Counted from the stretch's first letter, positions 9,141-17,564 are shown. The stretch: 64,000 nt of DNA from CAIXZV01 sp963697365 (GCA_963697365.1 CAVONT010000007.1:1-64000), one strand, 5' to 3'. The notes: a model not told the origin generated them from the sequence alone. Made by a program: numbers and translations.

Positions 9141-9926
9141 TTGGACGCCGCGCCCGCCATCCGCGTGCGCGGCGTCGACAAGGTGTTCGCCGCCCACGAC
9201 GGCACCCCCACGTCCGCGCTCGCCGGCATCGACCTCGACGTCGGGCGGGGCGAGCTCGTCTCGCTCATCGGTCCGTCCGGGTGCGGCAAGTCCACGCTCC
9301 TGCGTGTCATCGCGGATCTCGTCGCGCCGACGCGCGGCGACGTCACGGTCAATGGCGCCACCGCCGAGCGCGCGCGGCTGGACCGTGCCTACGGGATGGT
9401 CTTCCAGCAGCCGGTGCTGTTCGACTGGCGATCGGTCCAGGCCAACGTCGAGCTGCCGCTGGAGATCCTCGGCTGGAGCGCGGACCGCCGCCGGGAGCGC
9501 GCGCGGGAGATGCTGGACCTCGTCGACCTGACGGGGTTCGCCAGGCACATGCCCTGGCAGCTCTCGGGCGGCATGCAGCAGCGGGTGGCGATCGCCCGCG
9601 CGCTCGCGTTCGAACCCGGGATCCTGCTCATGGACGAGCCGTTCGGGGCGCTGGACGAGATGACCCGCGAGCGCATGAATGACGAGGTGCTCCGGATCTG
9701 GGAGCGGACGGGCACGACGATCGTCTTCGTGACCCACTCGATCCCGGAGGCCGTGTTCCTGAGCAGCCGGGTGGTCGTGATGAGCCGGCGACCCGGGCGG
9801 ATCACCCGGATCGTGGACATCGACCTGCCGCAGCCCCGGAACGACGCGACACGCGAGTCGGAGCGCTACTTCGCCCTGGTGACCGAGGTCCGCGAGGCCC
9901 TGCGGGCCGGCGGCGAGGACACCTGA
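9141..9926 (+). CDS. ABC transporter ATP-binding protein (SsuB/TauB/ThiZ class)
   Basis: A 261-residue nucleotide-binding subunit with Walker A GPSGCGKST, Q-loop GMVFQQPVLFDW, signature LSGGMQQR and Walker B ILLMDEPFGALDE, plus the switch histidine in VTHSIPEAVFLS. This subclass energises uptake of nitrate, taurine, alkanesulfonates or pyrimidine precursors. The TTG start at 9141 is the best available. No permease or binding protein follows: the next gene is on the other strand. Its partners must lie elsewhere or be missing. Co-orientation with the aminotransferase suggests a nitrogen-compound substrate. Confidence 0.85.
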   Translation: MDAAPAIRVRGVDKVFAAHDGTPTSALAGIDLDVGRGELVSLIGPSGCGKSTLLRVIADLVAPTRGDVTVNGATAERARLDRAYGMVFQQPVLFDWRSVQANVELPLEILGWSADRRRERAREMLDLVDLTGFARHMPWQLSGGMQQRVAIARALAFEPGILLMDEPFGALDEMTRERMNDEVLRIWERTGTTIVFVTHSIPEAVFLSSRVVVMSRRPGRITRIVDIDLPQPRNDATRESERYFALVTEVREALRAGGEDT

Positions 9927-9957
9927 CGGGCGGCAGGCGCAGGCGCGCAGACGACGA

Positions 9958-10242
9958 TCAGGAGGCGCCCGGGAGCTGGTTCCTGTTCTTGTAGCCACCG
10001 CCTGCCAACGTGAACACGTCGAGGGCGACGGCCATCCCCAGCCAGACGATGTCGAACCCGTCGACGCCGCCGGGGAACACGATCACGTACATCAGGGTGG
10101 TGAAGGGCAGGAAGATGAGCCCGAGGAGCGGCACCAGGAAGCCGTCGAAGGCCAGGTTCCACTTCGCCGGCTCCAGGAGCCACCAGATGACGGCGGCGGC
10201 GCGCGGGCCGAGCAGCGCGAGCACGGTGAAGATGCAGCACAT
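9958..10242 (-). CDS. conserved small membrane protein
   Basis: A 94-residue protein with three likely helices (MCCIFTVLALLGPRAAAVIW, FLVPLLGLIFLPFTTLMYVI, IVWLGMAVALDVFTL) and a short polar tail. It resembles uncharacterised four- or three-helix proteins common in Actinobacteria and Chloroflexota. A GAGGAGGT ribosome site lies 11 nt before ATG 10242. No function can be assigned. It is convergent with the ABC ATPase gene. Confidence 0.7.
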   Translation of the reverse strand: MCCIFTVLALLGPRAAAVIWWLLEPAKWNLAFDGFLVPLLGLIFLPFTTLMYVIVFPGGVDGFDIVWLGMAVALDVFTLAGGGYKNRNQLPGAS

Positions 10243-10383
10243 GTCCGGACGTACCTCCTCGTGGCAACCTGGTCGGGCGTCTCGACCCGTAGGGTAGACC
10301 GGCTGAGGACGATCCGGCGGTATCGTTCGGCATCACCGGCACGTCAACGATGTGTCGAGTCTCCGTAGCCCGGTACCGCTCCT

Positions 10384-11443
10384 TTGATCACCCGCGAACC
10401 TGCACGGCCCGTCCTCACCGCCGCCGCGCTCCGGCGATGGCTCCCCGCGCTCGCGCGCCGCGTTCCTCGACCTGCTCACTGCCTACCTGCTGCCTGGTCG
10501 CGTTCCGCCGGCGGTGCGCGAGGCGGCGATGCTGGGCGTGACGTCCGTCAACCGGTGTGCGGTCTGCGAGGCCTTCCACGACCGGTGGGCCGCGGCGGCG
10601 GGCCTGCAGGTCGAGGCCATGTCGCTCGCCGAGGCCGAGGCGTGGGCCTTCGGCGAGCGCCTCGCGGTCGAGGGACCCGGCGCCAGGGCGCCTCGCGGTT
10701 TCAGCGTCCGCCATCGCCGCGAGCTGGCCGCGTCCGCCATCCTCATGCAGCTCGCCAACCTCGCCGGGAACCGGTGGGCTCGCCATCGGCGGGTCACGGG
10801 CGCGTCACCGGTGGCACCGAATGATCTCGCCCCTGCTGGGGGGCCCGTGTTGCAGGTGGCGGACCCTGGGACGGCGCGCTTCCTCGATGGCCTGATGCGG
10901 ACGGGGGACCGGCTCGGGCTCGCCGGTCACCGGCGACGGCTGGCCCGCGGGGCCACCGGCGACGTCCTCGAGATCGGCGTGGGAACCGGCGTCAACCTGT
11001 CCGCGTATCCGGCAGATGTCCGCGTCCACGGCCTCGACGTCAGCGCGCCTGCGATGTCACTCGCCGCGGAGCGAGCCCGGCGCATCGGGCGGGAGGTGGT
11101 GCTGGTGGAGGGTGATGCGGCCGCGCTGCCATTCGCCGACGCCTCATTCGACCATGTCGTCGCCACCTTCACGCTGTGCTCCGTGGGCGACGTCGAGGGC
11201 ACGCTGCGCGAGGTCCGCCGCGTGCTGCGGCCCGGGGGGACCATCCGCCTGCTGGAGCACGCCCGCGCCCGGCCGGCACTCGTGGGCGGCGTCCAGGAGC
11301 GCCTCGCGCCCGCGTGGGCCAGGGCGAGCGGTGGCTGCCGGCTCGATCACGATGTCCTCGCGTCCGTGCGCTCGGCCGGGTTCACGGTGCTCCGGCAGGA
11401 GTCGCGCCTCAGCGGGGTGCTCGTGGCGGTCGTCGCCGCCTGA
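10384..11443 (+). CDS. AhpD-like domain fused to class I SAM methyltransferase, frameshifted
   Basis: The N-terminal about 90 residues resemble a carboxymuconolactone decarboxylase/AhpD fold, with the redox motif CAVCEAFH in GVTSVNRCAVCEAFHDRW. The C-terminal 200 residues are a UbiE/Methyltransf_11 enzyme: SAM motif I VLEIGVGTGVNLS, then GLDVSAPAM, LPFADASFDHVVATFTLC and LRPGGTIRLLEH. An extra C at about 10456 breaks the frame in LPALA-AAFLDLLTAYLLPG; without the correction only a GTG at 10514 is usable. TTG 10384 is the inferred start. Substrate unknown. Confidence 0.75.
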
Positions 11444-11501
11444 CGTCGCCGCCTGACGTCGTCCGCCGGTTGTCCCAGCCTGACGTCCCGGGGACTAGGA
11501 T
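11438..11501 (+). promoter_or_regulatory. three GCCTGACGTC repeats and a TAGGAT box before the DUF1801 gene
   Basis: GCCTGACGTC occurs at 11438-11447, 11451-11460 and 11478-11487. TAGGAT at 11496-11501 would make a -10 element, placing a transcript start about 33 nt before GTG 11540. The first repeat overlaps the methyltransferase stop codon. The repeats may be binding sites of an unknown regulator. Confidence 0.35.
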
Positions 11502-11539
11502 GTGCGCCCACGTCGACGTTCCCGCTGCGAGGATCCCTG

Positions 11540-12013
11540 GTGCCGAACCCGAAGAAGCCCGCCACGCCAGCCCAGTCCACCACCGCCGCCTCCGCGGCCG
11601 ACGGCTTCACCAGCGAGGAGAAGGCCGCGATGCGGGAGCGGGCGCGCGAGCAGAAGGCGCAGAAGGCCCGTGGCGCCAAGGCCGACGGCGAGGCTGATGT
11701 GCTGGCGAAGATCGCCGAGATGGCCGACGCCGACCGTGTCCTGGCCGAGCGGGTCCACGCCATCGTGAAGCTGGCCAGCCCCGAGCTGGCCTCTCGGACC
11801 TGGTACGGCATGCCGGCCTACGCGAAGGACGGCAGGACGATCTGCTTCTTCCAGGACGCCGGCAAGTTCAAGGCCCGGTACGCGACCCTGGGCTTCCAGC
11901 CCGATGCCGCCCTGGACGACGGCCCCATGTGGGCGACATCCTTCGCGCTGGTCGAGCTGACGCCCGAGGTGGAGACGCGCATCGCCGAGCTGGTCAAGCG
12001 GGCCGTCGGCTGA
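11540..12013 (+). CDS. DUF1801 / YdhG-like protein
   Basis: 157 residues starting at GTG 11540. An alanine- and lysine-rich N-terminus (residues 1-60, low complexity, probably disordered or coiled) leads into a DUF1801 fold: VHAIVKLASPELASRTWYGM, PAYAKDGRTICFFQDAGKFK and the tail VETRIAELVKRAVG. Some family members bind iron or act as frataxin-like chaperones, but most are uncharacterised. Confidence 0.8.
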   Translation: MPNPKKPATPAQSTTAASAADGFTSEEKAAMRERAREQKAQKARGAKADGEADVLAKIAEMADADRVLAERVHAIVKLASPELASRTWYGMPAYAKDGRTICFFQDAGKFKARYATLGFQPDAALDDGPMWATSFALVELTPEVETRIAELVKRAVG

Positions 12014-12078
12014 AGGGGATCAGGCAGCTGGGTTCGGGCATGGTGGAGGGGGCGTCCGTCGCCCCAGGCCAGATCCAC

Positions 12079-12227
12079 GCCCACGTGGTGGGCCAACGGT
12101 CGCGTGGGCTGCGATCCTGGCCCGCCCAGTGGGCCGCCTGTCGCCTCGTGGGCCCGAGAAGCGCGGTTCGGCCCATCGGGTGGGCCAAGATCGCACGGGA
12201 ACGAACGGTTGGCCCACTGAGTGGGCC
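12079..12227. repeat. cluster of GGCCCA/TGGGCC dyads in a 310-bp non-coding gap
   Basis: Four inverted repeats share a GTGGGC core: GCCCAC..GTGGGC at 12079-12093, GGCCC..GGGCC at 12119-12135, GGCCCA..TGGGCC at 12170-12186, and the nearly seamless GGCCCACT..AGTGGGCC at 12211-12227. A further imperfect copy lies at about 12147-12160. The gap (12014-12324) contains no convincing gene. Possible roles are operator array, hairpin array or a short repeat family. Confidence 0.6.
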
Positions 12228-12286
12228 CCAAGCGGCCCGCCGCAACGCGGCCGCCGTGGAACATCCGGATCGGTCGGCCGTCAGGC

Positions 12287-12317
12287 TTGACCTTCGAGCC
12301 ACTCGAAGGTTTACGCT
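12287..12317 (+). promoter_or_regulatory. MerR-type promoter with 19-bp spacer and perfect dyad
   Basis: A -35 box TTGACC (12287-12292) and a -10 box TACGCT (12312-12317) are separated by 19 bp, the overlong spacer typical of MerR-activated promoters. A perfect 9-bp dyad (ACCTTCGAG at 12290-12298 and its complement at 12302-12310) fills the spacer. The start codon at 12325 lies 7 nt after the -10 box, so the transcript is probably leaderless and the gene autoregulated. Confidence 0.8.
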
Positions 12318-12324
12318 CTGCTCC

Positions 12325-13155
12325 ATGCGGATCTCCAACCTCGCCCGACGCGCCGGCGTGGCCCCGACGGCCATCCGCTGGTACGAGCAGGCGGGCGTCC
12401 TCCCCGAGCCGGCGCGCGGCGAGAACGGCTACCGGGAGTACGGCGAGATCGACCTCGCCCGACTCCGGCTGGTCGTCGCGCTGCGGCGCCTGGGCCTCGG
12501 GCCCGAGGACGCGGGCCGGATCGCCCGCCTGTGCCTCCAGCACGGCGAGATCGACACGGATCTCGTGCCCCTGCTCGCCGCCCAACGAGACGCCATCGCC
12601 CGCCAGCGTGCGGATCTCGACCGGCTCGAGGGTGAGCTGGCCGACCTCGAGATGACGATTGCGGCTGCCGGCCGCGCCCGAAGGAGACGACCTGTGCCCG
12701 ACCGTCCCATCCGCGTGCTCTTCGTGTGCACCCACAACAGCGCCCGCAGCCAGCTCGCCGAGGCGCTGCTGCGGGAGTTCGGCGGCTCCGACTTCGAGGT
12801 CCATTCCGCCGGCACCGAGGTCACCCGCGTCAACCCGTACGCCATCCGCGTGCTCGAGGCGCAGGGCATCGACACCTCGGGCCTCCGCAGCAAGGCGATC
12901 ACGGAGTTCCTGGACCAGCGCTTCGACTACGTCATCACCGTCTGCGACCGCGCCCGCGAGACGTGCCCCTACTTCCCGGGCTCCGAGAACACGCTGCACT
13001 GGGGACTGGACGATCCGTCCGGTGTCGAGGGCACCGACGAGGAGAAGCTCGCGGCATTCCAGCGGACCGAGCTCGAGATCTCGACCCGACTTCGGCCGTT
13101 CATCGAGGTCGCCCTGCGCGCAGCGGGCCGGAGCCGGAAGGCCGACCTGGCCTGA
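12325..13155 (+). CDS. MerR-family regulator fused to LMW-PTP-type arsenate reductase
   Basis: 276 residues in one open frame. Residues 1-115 are a MerR DNA-binding and dimerisation domain (ISNLARRAGVAPTAIRWYEQ, then NGYREYGEIDLARLRLV). From residue about 124 a complete ArsC/low-molecular-weight phosphatase domain follows: the P-loop VLFVCTHNSARSQLAEALLR, the conserved ITEFLDQRFDYVITVCDRA and further Cys in RETCPYFPG. An AGGAGA site 7 nt before an in-frame GTG at 12694 could start ArsC separately. The fusion could be real or reflect a lost stop. Arsenate reduction under MerR control is the likely role. Confidence 0.85.
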   Translation: MRISNLARRAGVAPTAIRWYEQAGVLPEPARGENGYREYGEIDLARLRLVVALRRLGLGPEDAGRIARLCLQHGEIDTDLVPLLAAQRDAIARQRADLDRLEGELADLEMTIAAAGRARRRRPVPDRPIRVLFVCTHNSARSQLAEALLREFGGSDFEVHSAGTEVTRVNPYAIRVLEAQGIDTSGLRSKAITEFLDQRFDYVITVCDRARETCPYFPGSENTLHWGLDDPSGVEGTDEEKLAAFQRTELEISTRLRPFIEVALRAAGRSRKADLA

Positions 13156-13420
13156 CGCGGGCCAACACCGGCCTGTTCGCCAGCCAGGCACTCAGCGGCA
13201 GCGAGCCGTAAGCGCCGAGTGCGCACAAGGTGCGGTGGCGTCGCGGTTTGAGCGCCCCATGCGCCACGCATGCCCGCCGAAGGGGTCCGCACGACACGAT
13301 CAGCGCGCCGGCCGCTCATCCAGCGACGGGACGGCACGGTGAGAGCGCCGGGTGCTCGCAGGAGCCGAGTCGGGGCTCGGGGCGGAGAGCGAGCCCGGGG
13401 ACGCGGGCGCAGCCGGTCCG

Positions 13421-14672
13421 CTACGGGCACTGGATGAAGCCCTGGGCCCACAGGCAGCCGCCGCAGGCAGGCACGGGGCTGCCGAAGCAGTCCTCGAGGT
13501 TCTCATCGGCCATGTCGCAGCTGTTGCAGACGGTGCAGGGCGCGAAGTCGAAGGCCAGCAGCCGCTCCCGGAGCGCGACGTAGCGCTCATCGTTCCAGGT
13601 CTCGACCAGGCCCTGGTCGTGCAGGTTCGCGAACGCGAAGGCGTGGTTTGTCCGGAGCCGGAAGTCGAGGTAGCTCCGGTGGGTGTGCAGCAGCGGCAGG
13701 CACGGGCTGATCGCCCCGTCCCAGCGGATCGACACGCTGCCCTTCTCCACGAACGGGCAGGCTCCGGCGCGCCCTCCGCCCCCGCGCCCGGGCATGGACC
13801 GGCCACCGGGTCCTGCATCCAGCCTGGCCAGGGTGCCTGGCGGCAGCTGGTCGGCATCCATGCGGGGCAGCGAGATCTCGGGCGTCCAAGGCGACGGGCC
13901 GGCGACCTCGGCGCCCACGGACTGCGCGTACAGCACCTGGTCGCGGAGCTCGGGGGTGTGCGCCAGGACGTTGCTGATCGAGAACCGGTCGGCGCCCAGC
14001 CGCTGGCCCAGGCGGATGACCTCCGGCAGGTCGGCGATGTTCCGCCGCATGGCGACGAAGGCGATACCGAGCCGCGGCAGCGGTGGGACGTGCGCCCTGC
14101 GCAGATCCCGCAGCGCCGCAAGGTCCTCGAGCACCTGCGGCAGCGCGTCCCACAGACGCACGTCGGCGTAGCTCTCGGGCGTCGCCCCGTCGATCGAGAC
14201 CCACAGGCGGTCCAGCCCGATCCGCACGAGCGCCTGCCGGGTCGGCGCGTTCAGCATCGTGCCGTTCGTGATCAGCTCCACCTGGCAGCCGGCCGCCTTC
14301 GCCTCCTCGACCATGGCGAGCAGGCCGGGATGCGCGAACGGCTCCCCGAACCCGCCGAAGAAGACCGTGGGCCGCGGGTTCAGGGCGCGCACGCCGTCCA
14401 TGACCCGCGCGAACGTCTGCGCCGACATGCTGCCAGGCGGCTCGTCCCAGACGTTCCGGATGCAGGTGCGACAGACGAGGTTGCAGCGGGTGGTCGGCTC
14501 GACGTAGACGCGCGCCAGCGACGCCGTGGAGCGCCCGATCGCGATCCGGTCCCTGGTCTCATCGACGCGGACCAGCGCCTCGTCGATCAGCCCGAGGCGC
14601 GCGGCGAGCCCGTCCGGCAGGACGAGATGGCCCTGGTCGTCAATCTGTATCCGTGCGGTGTCGTGTCTGCAT
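13421..14672 (-). CDS. radical SAM/SPASM protein, tungsten-cofactor-maturase type, frameshifted N-terminus
   Basis: The N-terminal 40 residues look like an AbrB-type domain (IQIDDQGHLVLPDGLAARLG). The radical SAM cluster motif is CNLVCRTCIRNVW inside VEPTTRCNLVCRTC. The C-terminal SPASM-type cysteines are in CTVCNSCDMADENLEDC and PACGGCLWAQGF. This architecture matches maturases of tungsten/molybdenum aldehyde oxidoreductases, although no such enzyme is in the window. No in-frame start exists before the motif unless an extra base at about 14651 is removed, which exposes ATG 14672 (MQTRHRTIQIDDQG). It neighbours arsenic genes, so a role there is also possible. Confidence 0.75.
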
Positions 14673-14731
14673 CCGGATGCCCGCCGTGTGGGCGATGCCG
14701 TCGCGTGCCGGTGCCCGTGCCTCGACGCCGG

Positions 14732-14974
14732 CTACGCCTCGGCGGTGAGCCAGGCGACGATCGTCCAGGGCGTCGGCACCTTGCCCGTCGAGACGACAGT
14801 GCCGTCGATCACGAGGCCGGGTGTGTTCATCACGCCGCGACTCGCGATCTCGCCGTAGTCGGTCACGTGGCGGATCTCGGCCTCGATGCCGGCCTGGGCG
14901 ACCGCCTCGCGGACGTTCGCCTCCAGCTTCTGGCAGTTGGCGCAGCCGGGTCCGAGGACCTCGATGACCTTCAT
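14732..14974 (-). CDS. thioredoxin-like redox-active disulfide protein
   Basis: An 80-residue protein beginning MKVIEVLGPGCANCQKLEAN, with the active-site CANC motif and the cis-proline segment GVMNTPGLVIDG. It belongs to the small MTH895-type thioredoxin family, often found beside DUF318/ArsP permeases. It could supply reducing power to the arsenate reductase or the permease. It is co-oriented with the permease and 58 bp downstream of it. Confidence 0.88.
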   Translation of the reverse strand: MKVIEVLGPGCANCQKLEANVREAVAQAGIEAEIRHVTDYGEIASRGVMNTPGLVIDGTVVSTGKVPTPWTIVAWLTAEA

Positions 14975-15032
14975 GGTGCGTGCTCCTGTGCGTGGGGGAG
15001 TGGGGGAATGGGGTAGGGCGCTGGCTCCGTCA

Positions 15033-16073
15033 TCAGGCGGCCAGCCAGTTGAAGAGGTAGCCGATCACGACGATGCCGCCGGCCACGATGGCCACGAAGG
15101 TCGCCAGCAGGCGCGGCCGCATCACCTTGCGCAGGATCACCATCTCGGGCAGCGAGAGGGCGGTGATCGCCATCATGAAGGCGAGCGCGGAGCCCACCGG
15201 CAGGCCCTTGCCCAGCAGCGCCTCGATGATCGGGATCGTGCCTGCGGCATTGGCGTAGAGCGGGACGCCGATGGCGACCAGTGCGGGCACCGCGAGCGGA
15301 TTGCCCGAGCCGCCGATCTGCACGACCAGCTCCTCGGGCACGAAGCCGTGGATGAGCGCGCCGATGCCGATGCCCACCAGCACGTAGGGCCAGACCCGCC
15401 CCACGATGTCGCGCGTGGACTGCCACGCCTCGCGGACCCGCTCCTCGAGTGTCGGCGGGATCTCCTGGATGGCGGCACCGGCACGGATCTTCCAGACGTA
15501 GTCCTCGACGTAGCGCTCGAGCCCGAGGCGGCCGATGACGAGGCCGGCGGTGATGGCGACGGCAAGTCCGGCCACCACGTAGGCGATCGTGAGCTCGGGT
15601 CCCACGAGGCCCCACAGCAGGACGATCGCGACCTCGTTCACCATCGGCGAGGCGACCAGGAACGCGAAGGTCACCCCGAGCGGCACGCCGGCCTCGAGGA
15701 AGCCGATGAACAGCGGCACCGCGGAGCACGAGCAGAACGGCGTCACGATCCCGAACAGGGCCGCTGCCACCGTCCCGACGGCCGCGTTGCGGCCCGCCAG
15801 CGCCTGTTTGACACGGACCGGCGACACGTACGAGCGCAGGAACGACACGAGGGTGACGATCCCGGTCAGGAGCAGCAGCACCTTCGGCACGTCGTAGAGG
15901 AAGAACGCGACGGCCTGGCCGAGCTGCGACGCGGGGTCGAGCCCGAGCACCTCGAAGGTGAACCACGCGGACGCCGGCAGCGCGAGGAACCAGGCCACGA
16001 TCCACAGCGCCGTGCCGGCCAGGACCGTGAGCCACAGGGGGACACGGGCGCGACGCGACGCGAGCGTGGTCAT
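15033..16073 (-). CDS. ArsP/DUF318-type permease
   Basis: 346 residues, about eight to ten membrane helices, with the hallmark FCSCSAVPLFIGFLEAG in the first half and NPLAVPALVAIGVPLYANAA in the second. ArsP proteins export trivalent organoarsenicals; other family members are uncharacterised exporters. The ATG at 16073 overlaps the arsR stop by 4 bp (ATGA), so the two are coupled. It is intact. The neighbouring thioredoxin-like gene and ArsR support an arsenic role. Confidence 0.85.
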   Translation of the reverse strand: MTTLASRRARVPLWLTVLAGTALWIVAWFLALPASAWFTFEVLGLDPASQLGQAVAFFLYDVPKVLLLLTGIVTLVSFLRSYVSPVRVKQALAGRNAAVGTVAAALFGIVTPFCSCSAVPLFIGFLEAGVPLGVTFAFLVASPMVNEVAIVLLWGLVGPELTIAYVVAGLAVAITAGLVIGRLGLERYVEDYVWKIRAGAAIQEIPPTLEERVREAWQSTRDIVGRVWPYVLVGIGIGALIHGFVPEELVVQIGGSGNPLAVPALVAIGVPLYANAAGTIPIIEALLGKGLPVGSALAFMMAITALSLPEMVILRKVMRPRLLATFVAIVAGGIVVIGYLFNWLAA

Positions 16074-16400
16074 CCGAGCAGCTCCCGGAGGGCCACGAGC
16101 GCCGCGCGCGTCGCGGGCTCATCGCGCTCGTAGTAGAGGAAGCGCCCGTTCGACGCGTGGCGGACGGAGTGGACGAGCCCGGCGTCGCGCAGCTTCGCGA
16201 GGTGGTTCGACACGTTGTTCTCGCGCTCGCCGATGGCCGCCGCCATCTCGCAGACACAGTGGGGGCCGTCGGCCAGCATGCGCATGATCGAGGCCCGGAC
16301 CCGGTCGGCGAGCAGCGCCGCAACGGCCTGGGCGTCGCGCGACGTCCGGAGCGGCCAGGTCCATCCTCGGCTGGGCGATAACGGGGAGCTCGGTGCGCAT
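16070..16400 (-). CDS. arsR: ArsR-family metalloregulator, frameshifted
   Basis: A winged-helix repressor of about 109 residues. The metal-binding helix has HCVCEMAAAIG, matching the Cys-x-Cys arsenite site of classical ArsR; recognition helix ENNVSNHLAKLRDAGLV. An extra base at about 16337 breaks the frame; removing it joins MDLAAPDVA to DAQAVAALLADRVRASI. ATG 16400 has an AAGGAGA ribosome site 7 nt upstream. Likely represses this minus-strand operon (arsR, arsP, thioredoxin, radical SAM) until arsenite binds. Confidence 0.85.
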
Positions 16401-16411
16401 GGGACGTCTCC

Positions 16412-17161
16412 TTACGAGAGCAGGATCCAGGCGCGCTGCACCGCGAGGACGATGAGCGCGACTGCGAAGATCCGCGACAGGGTCACGGACCTGAGTCGGC
16501 TTGCGGTGAACCGCGCGCCGAGCCAGGCCCCGGCCATCGCCGCGACCGATGTGACGAGCACCGTCGGCCAGTCGAAGGTCGCCGTGCCGAGGTGCGAGAG
16601 GAAGGCGGAGAAGGAGGGGACGGTGACGGCAACCGAGTTGGTGGCAGCAGCCAGGCGCGCTGAGTAGCCCACGAGCGTGAGCGTCGGCATGAGCAGGAAC
16701 CCGGGGCCGACCCCGAGGAACCCGGCGAACACCGAGATCGGCGCCGCAGCGACGGCGGCCTTGGCCCGGCTGGCGTCCGTGATGTCGGCGACGACCTCGG
16801 TGGCGGCCCGCTTCGGCATGAGCATGCGGACCGCGAGGAACACCAGCACGCCGACGTACAGCCACCACACGAGGTCGGCTGTCGCGAACTGGAGCAGCCA
16901 GACCCCGATCGGCGCCCCGATGGCCGTGACGAGGATCAGGACGAGGGCGCCGCGCTTGTCGACCATGCCCGCCCGCCAGAAGGCGACCGCACCGCTGATC
17001 GCGGTCAGGCCGTTGAGCAGCAGCGCCCAGGGCTGGATCTCGTTGACGAGGTCGTAGTCGAACAGCCCCAGCACCGGGATCGCGACGAAGGCCACGCCCA
17101 GGCCCAGCATTCCCGACAGGAACGACAGGCCGAACAGGAGGGCCGTGAGGACCAGCAACAT
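16412..17161 (-). CDS. TauE/SafE-family membrane exporter
   Basis: About 249 residues with seven or eight helices. The two inverted TauE repeats are seen as GMLGLGVAFVAIPVLGLF and GFLGVGPGFLLMPTLTLVG. The family moves sulfite, sulfoacetate or related organic anions. It sits immediately upstream of arsR on the same strand (11-bp gap), so it is probably the first gene of the arsenic-linked operon. The start at 17161 was chosen because the protein begins directly with its first helix. Confidence 0.85.
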   Translation of the reverse strand: MLLVLTALLFGLSFLSGMLGLGVAFVAIPVLGLFDYDLVNEIQPWALLLNGLTAISGAVAFWRAGMVDKRGALVLILVTAIGAPIGVWLLQFATADLVWWLYVGVLVFLAVRMLMPKRAATEVVADITDASRAKAAVAAAPISVFAGFLGVGPGFLLMPTLTLVGYSARLAAATNSVAVTVPSFSAFLSHLGTATFDWPTVLVTSVAAMAGAWLGARFTASRLRSVTLSRIFAVALIVLAVQRAWILLS

Positions 17162-17564
17162 CTCACGGGTGAATGTGTCACCAGCGGCTGAGATGTCACA
17201 GGGTCCGTCGGCCCCAGTTCGGGTGCTTAGGGTCACGCTCGAGCGGCAGGCGTGCCCGGCCCCATTTGGCCCTGTCTTCCGCCGTTTGACGAAGATTGAA
17301 TAGTGAGCGGTGGGGCGCTCGCGGGCGCGTTGGGGGCCACCCGGCCCGTCATAACCATGCCGTTGGAACCCCAACGTCGCGGGAACGGCCCTTCGATCCG
17401 GGCCGCTCGGCCGCGGTGCCGGGCCCACCGTCCGGCGCACGATGACGACATCGAACGCACCCCGAGGTCCGCGGCCTCACCGGGAGCGTCCGGAGCACCC
17501 AGTCCAGTCGTCCCACCACCCGCGTCCCCAAGCGGATGGGTTCTCCAGGAAGGATCAGCGTCCC
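17162..17564. other. 403-bp divergent intergenic region
   Basis: Lies between the starts of the TauE gene (minus) and a membrane protein gene (plus). TGTCAC is repeated at about 17176 and 17193, close to the TauE start, and may be an operator. The rest carries short shadow frames only; I see no convincing gene or RNA. Confidence 0.4.

Noticed and set aside
7838..9361. Long minus-strand frames opposite the aminotransferase and ABC ATPase
   Set aside because: Composition is typical of antisense shadows (runs of Ala, Val, Asp, His) and the plus-strand genes have clear family motifs.
11818..13191. A 457-residue minus-strand frame opposite the MerR-ArsC gene
   Set aside because: No family signature; it is antisense to two conserved domains and crosses the dyad-rich gap.
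13156..13420. Possible small RNA or gene in the gap between arsC and the radical SAM gene
   Set aside because: Only weak 6-bp inverted repeats are seen; no promoter, ribosome site or coding signal.
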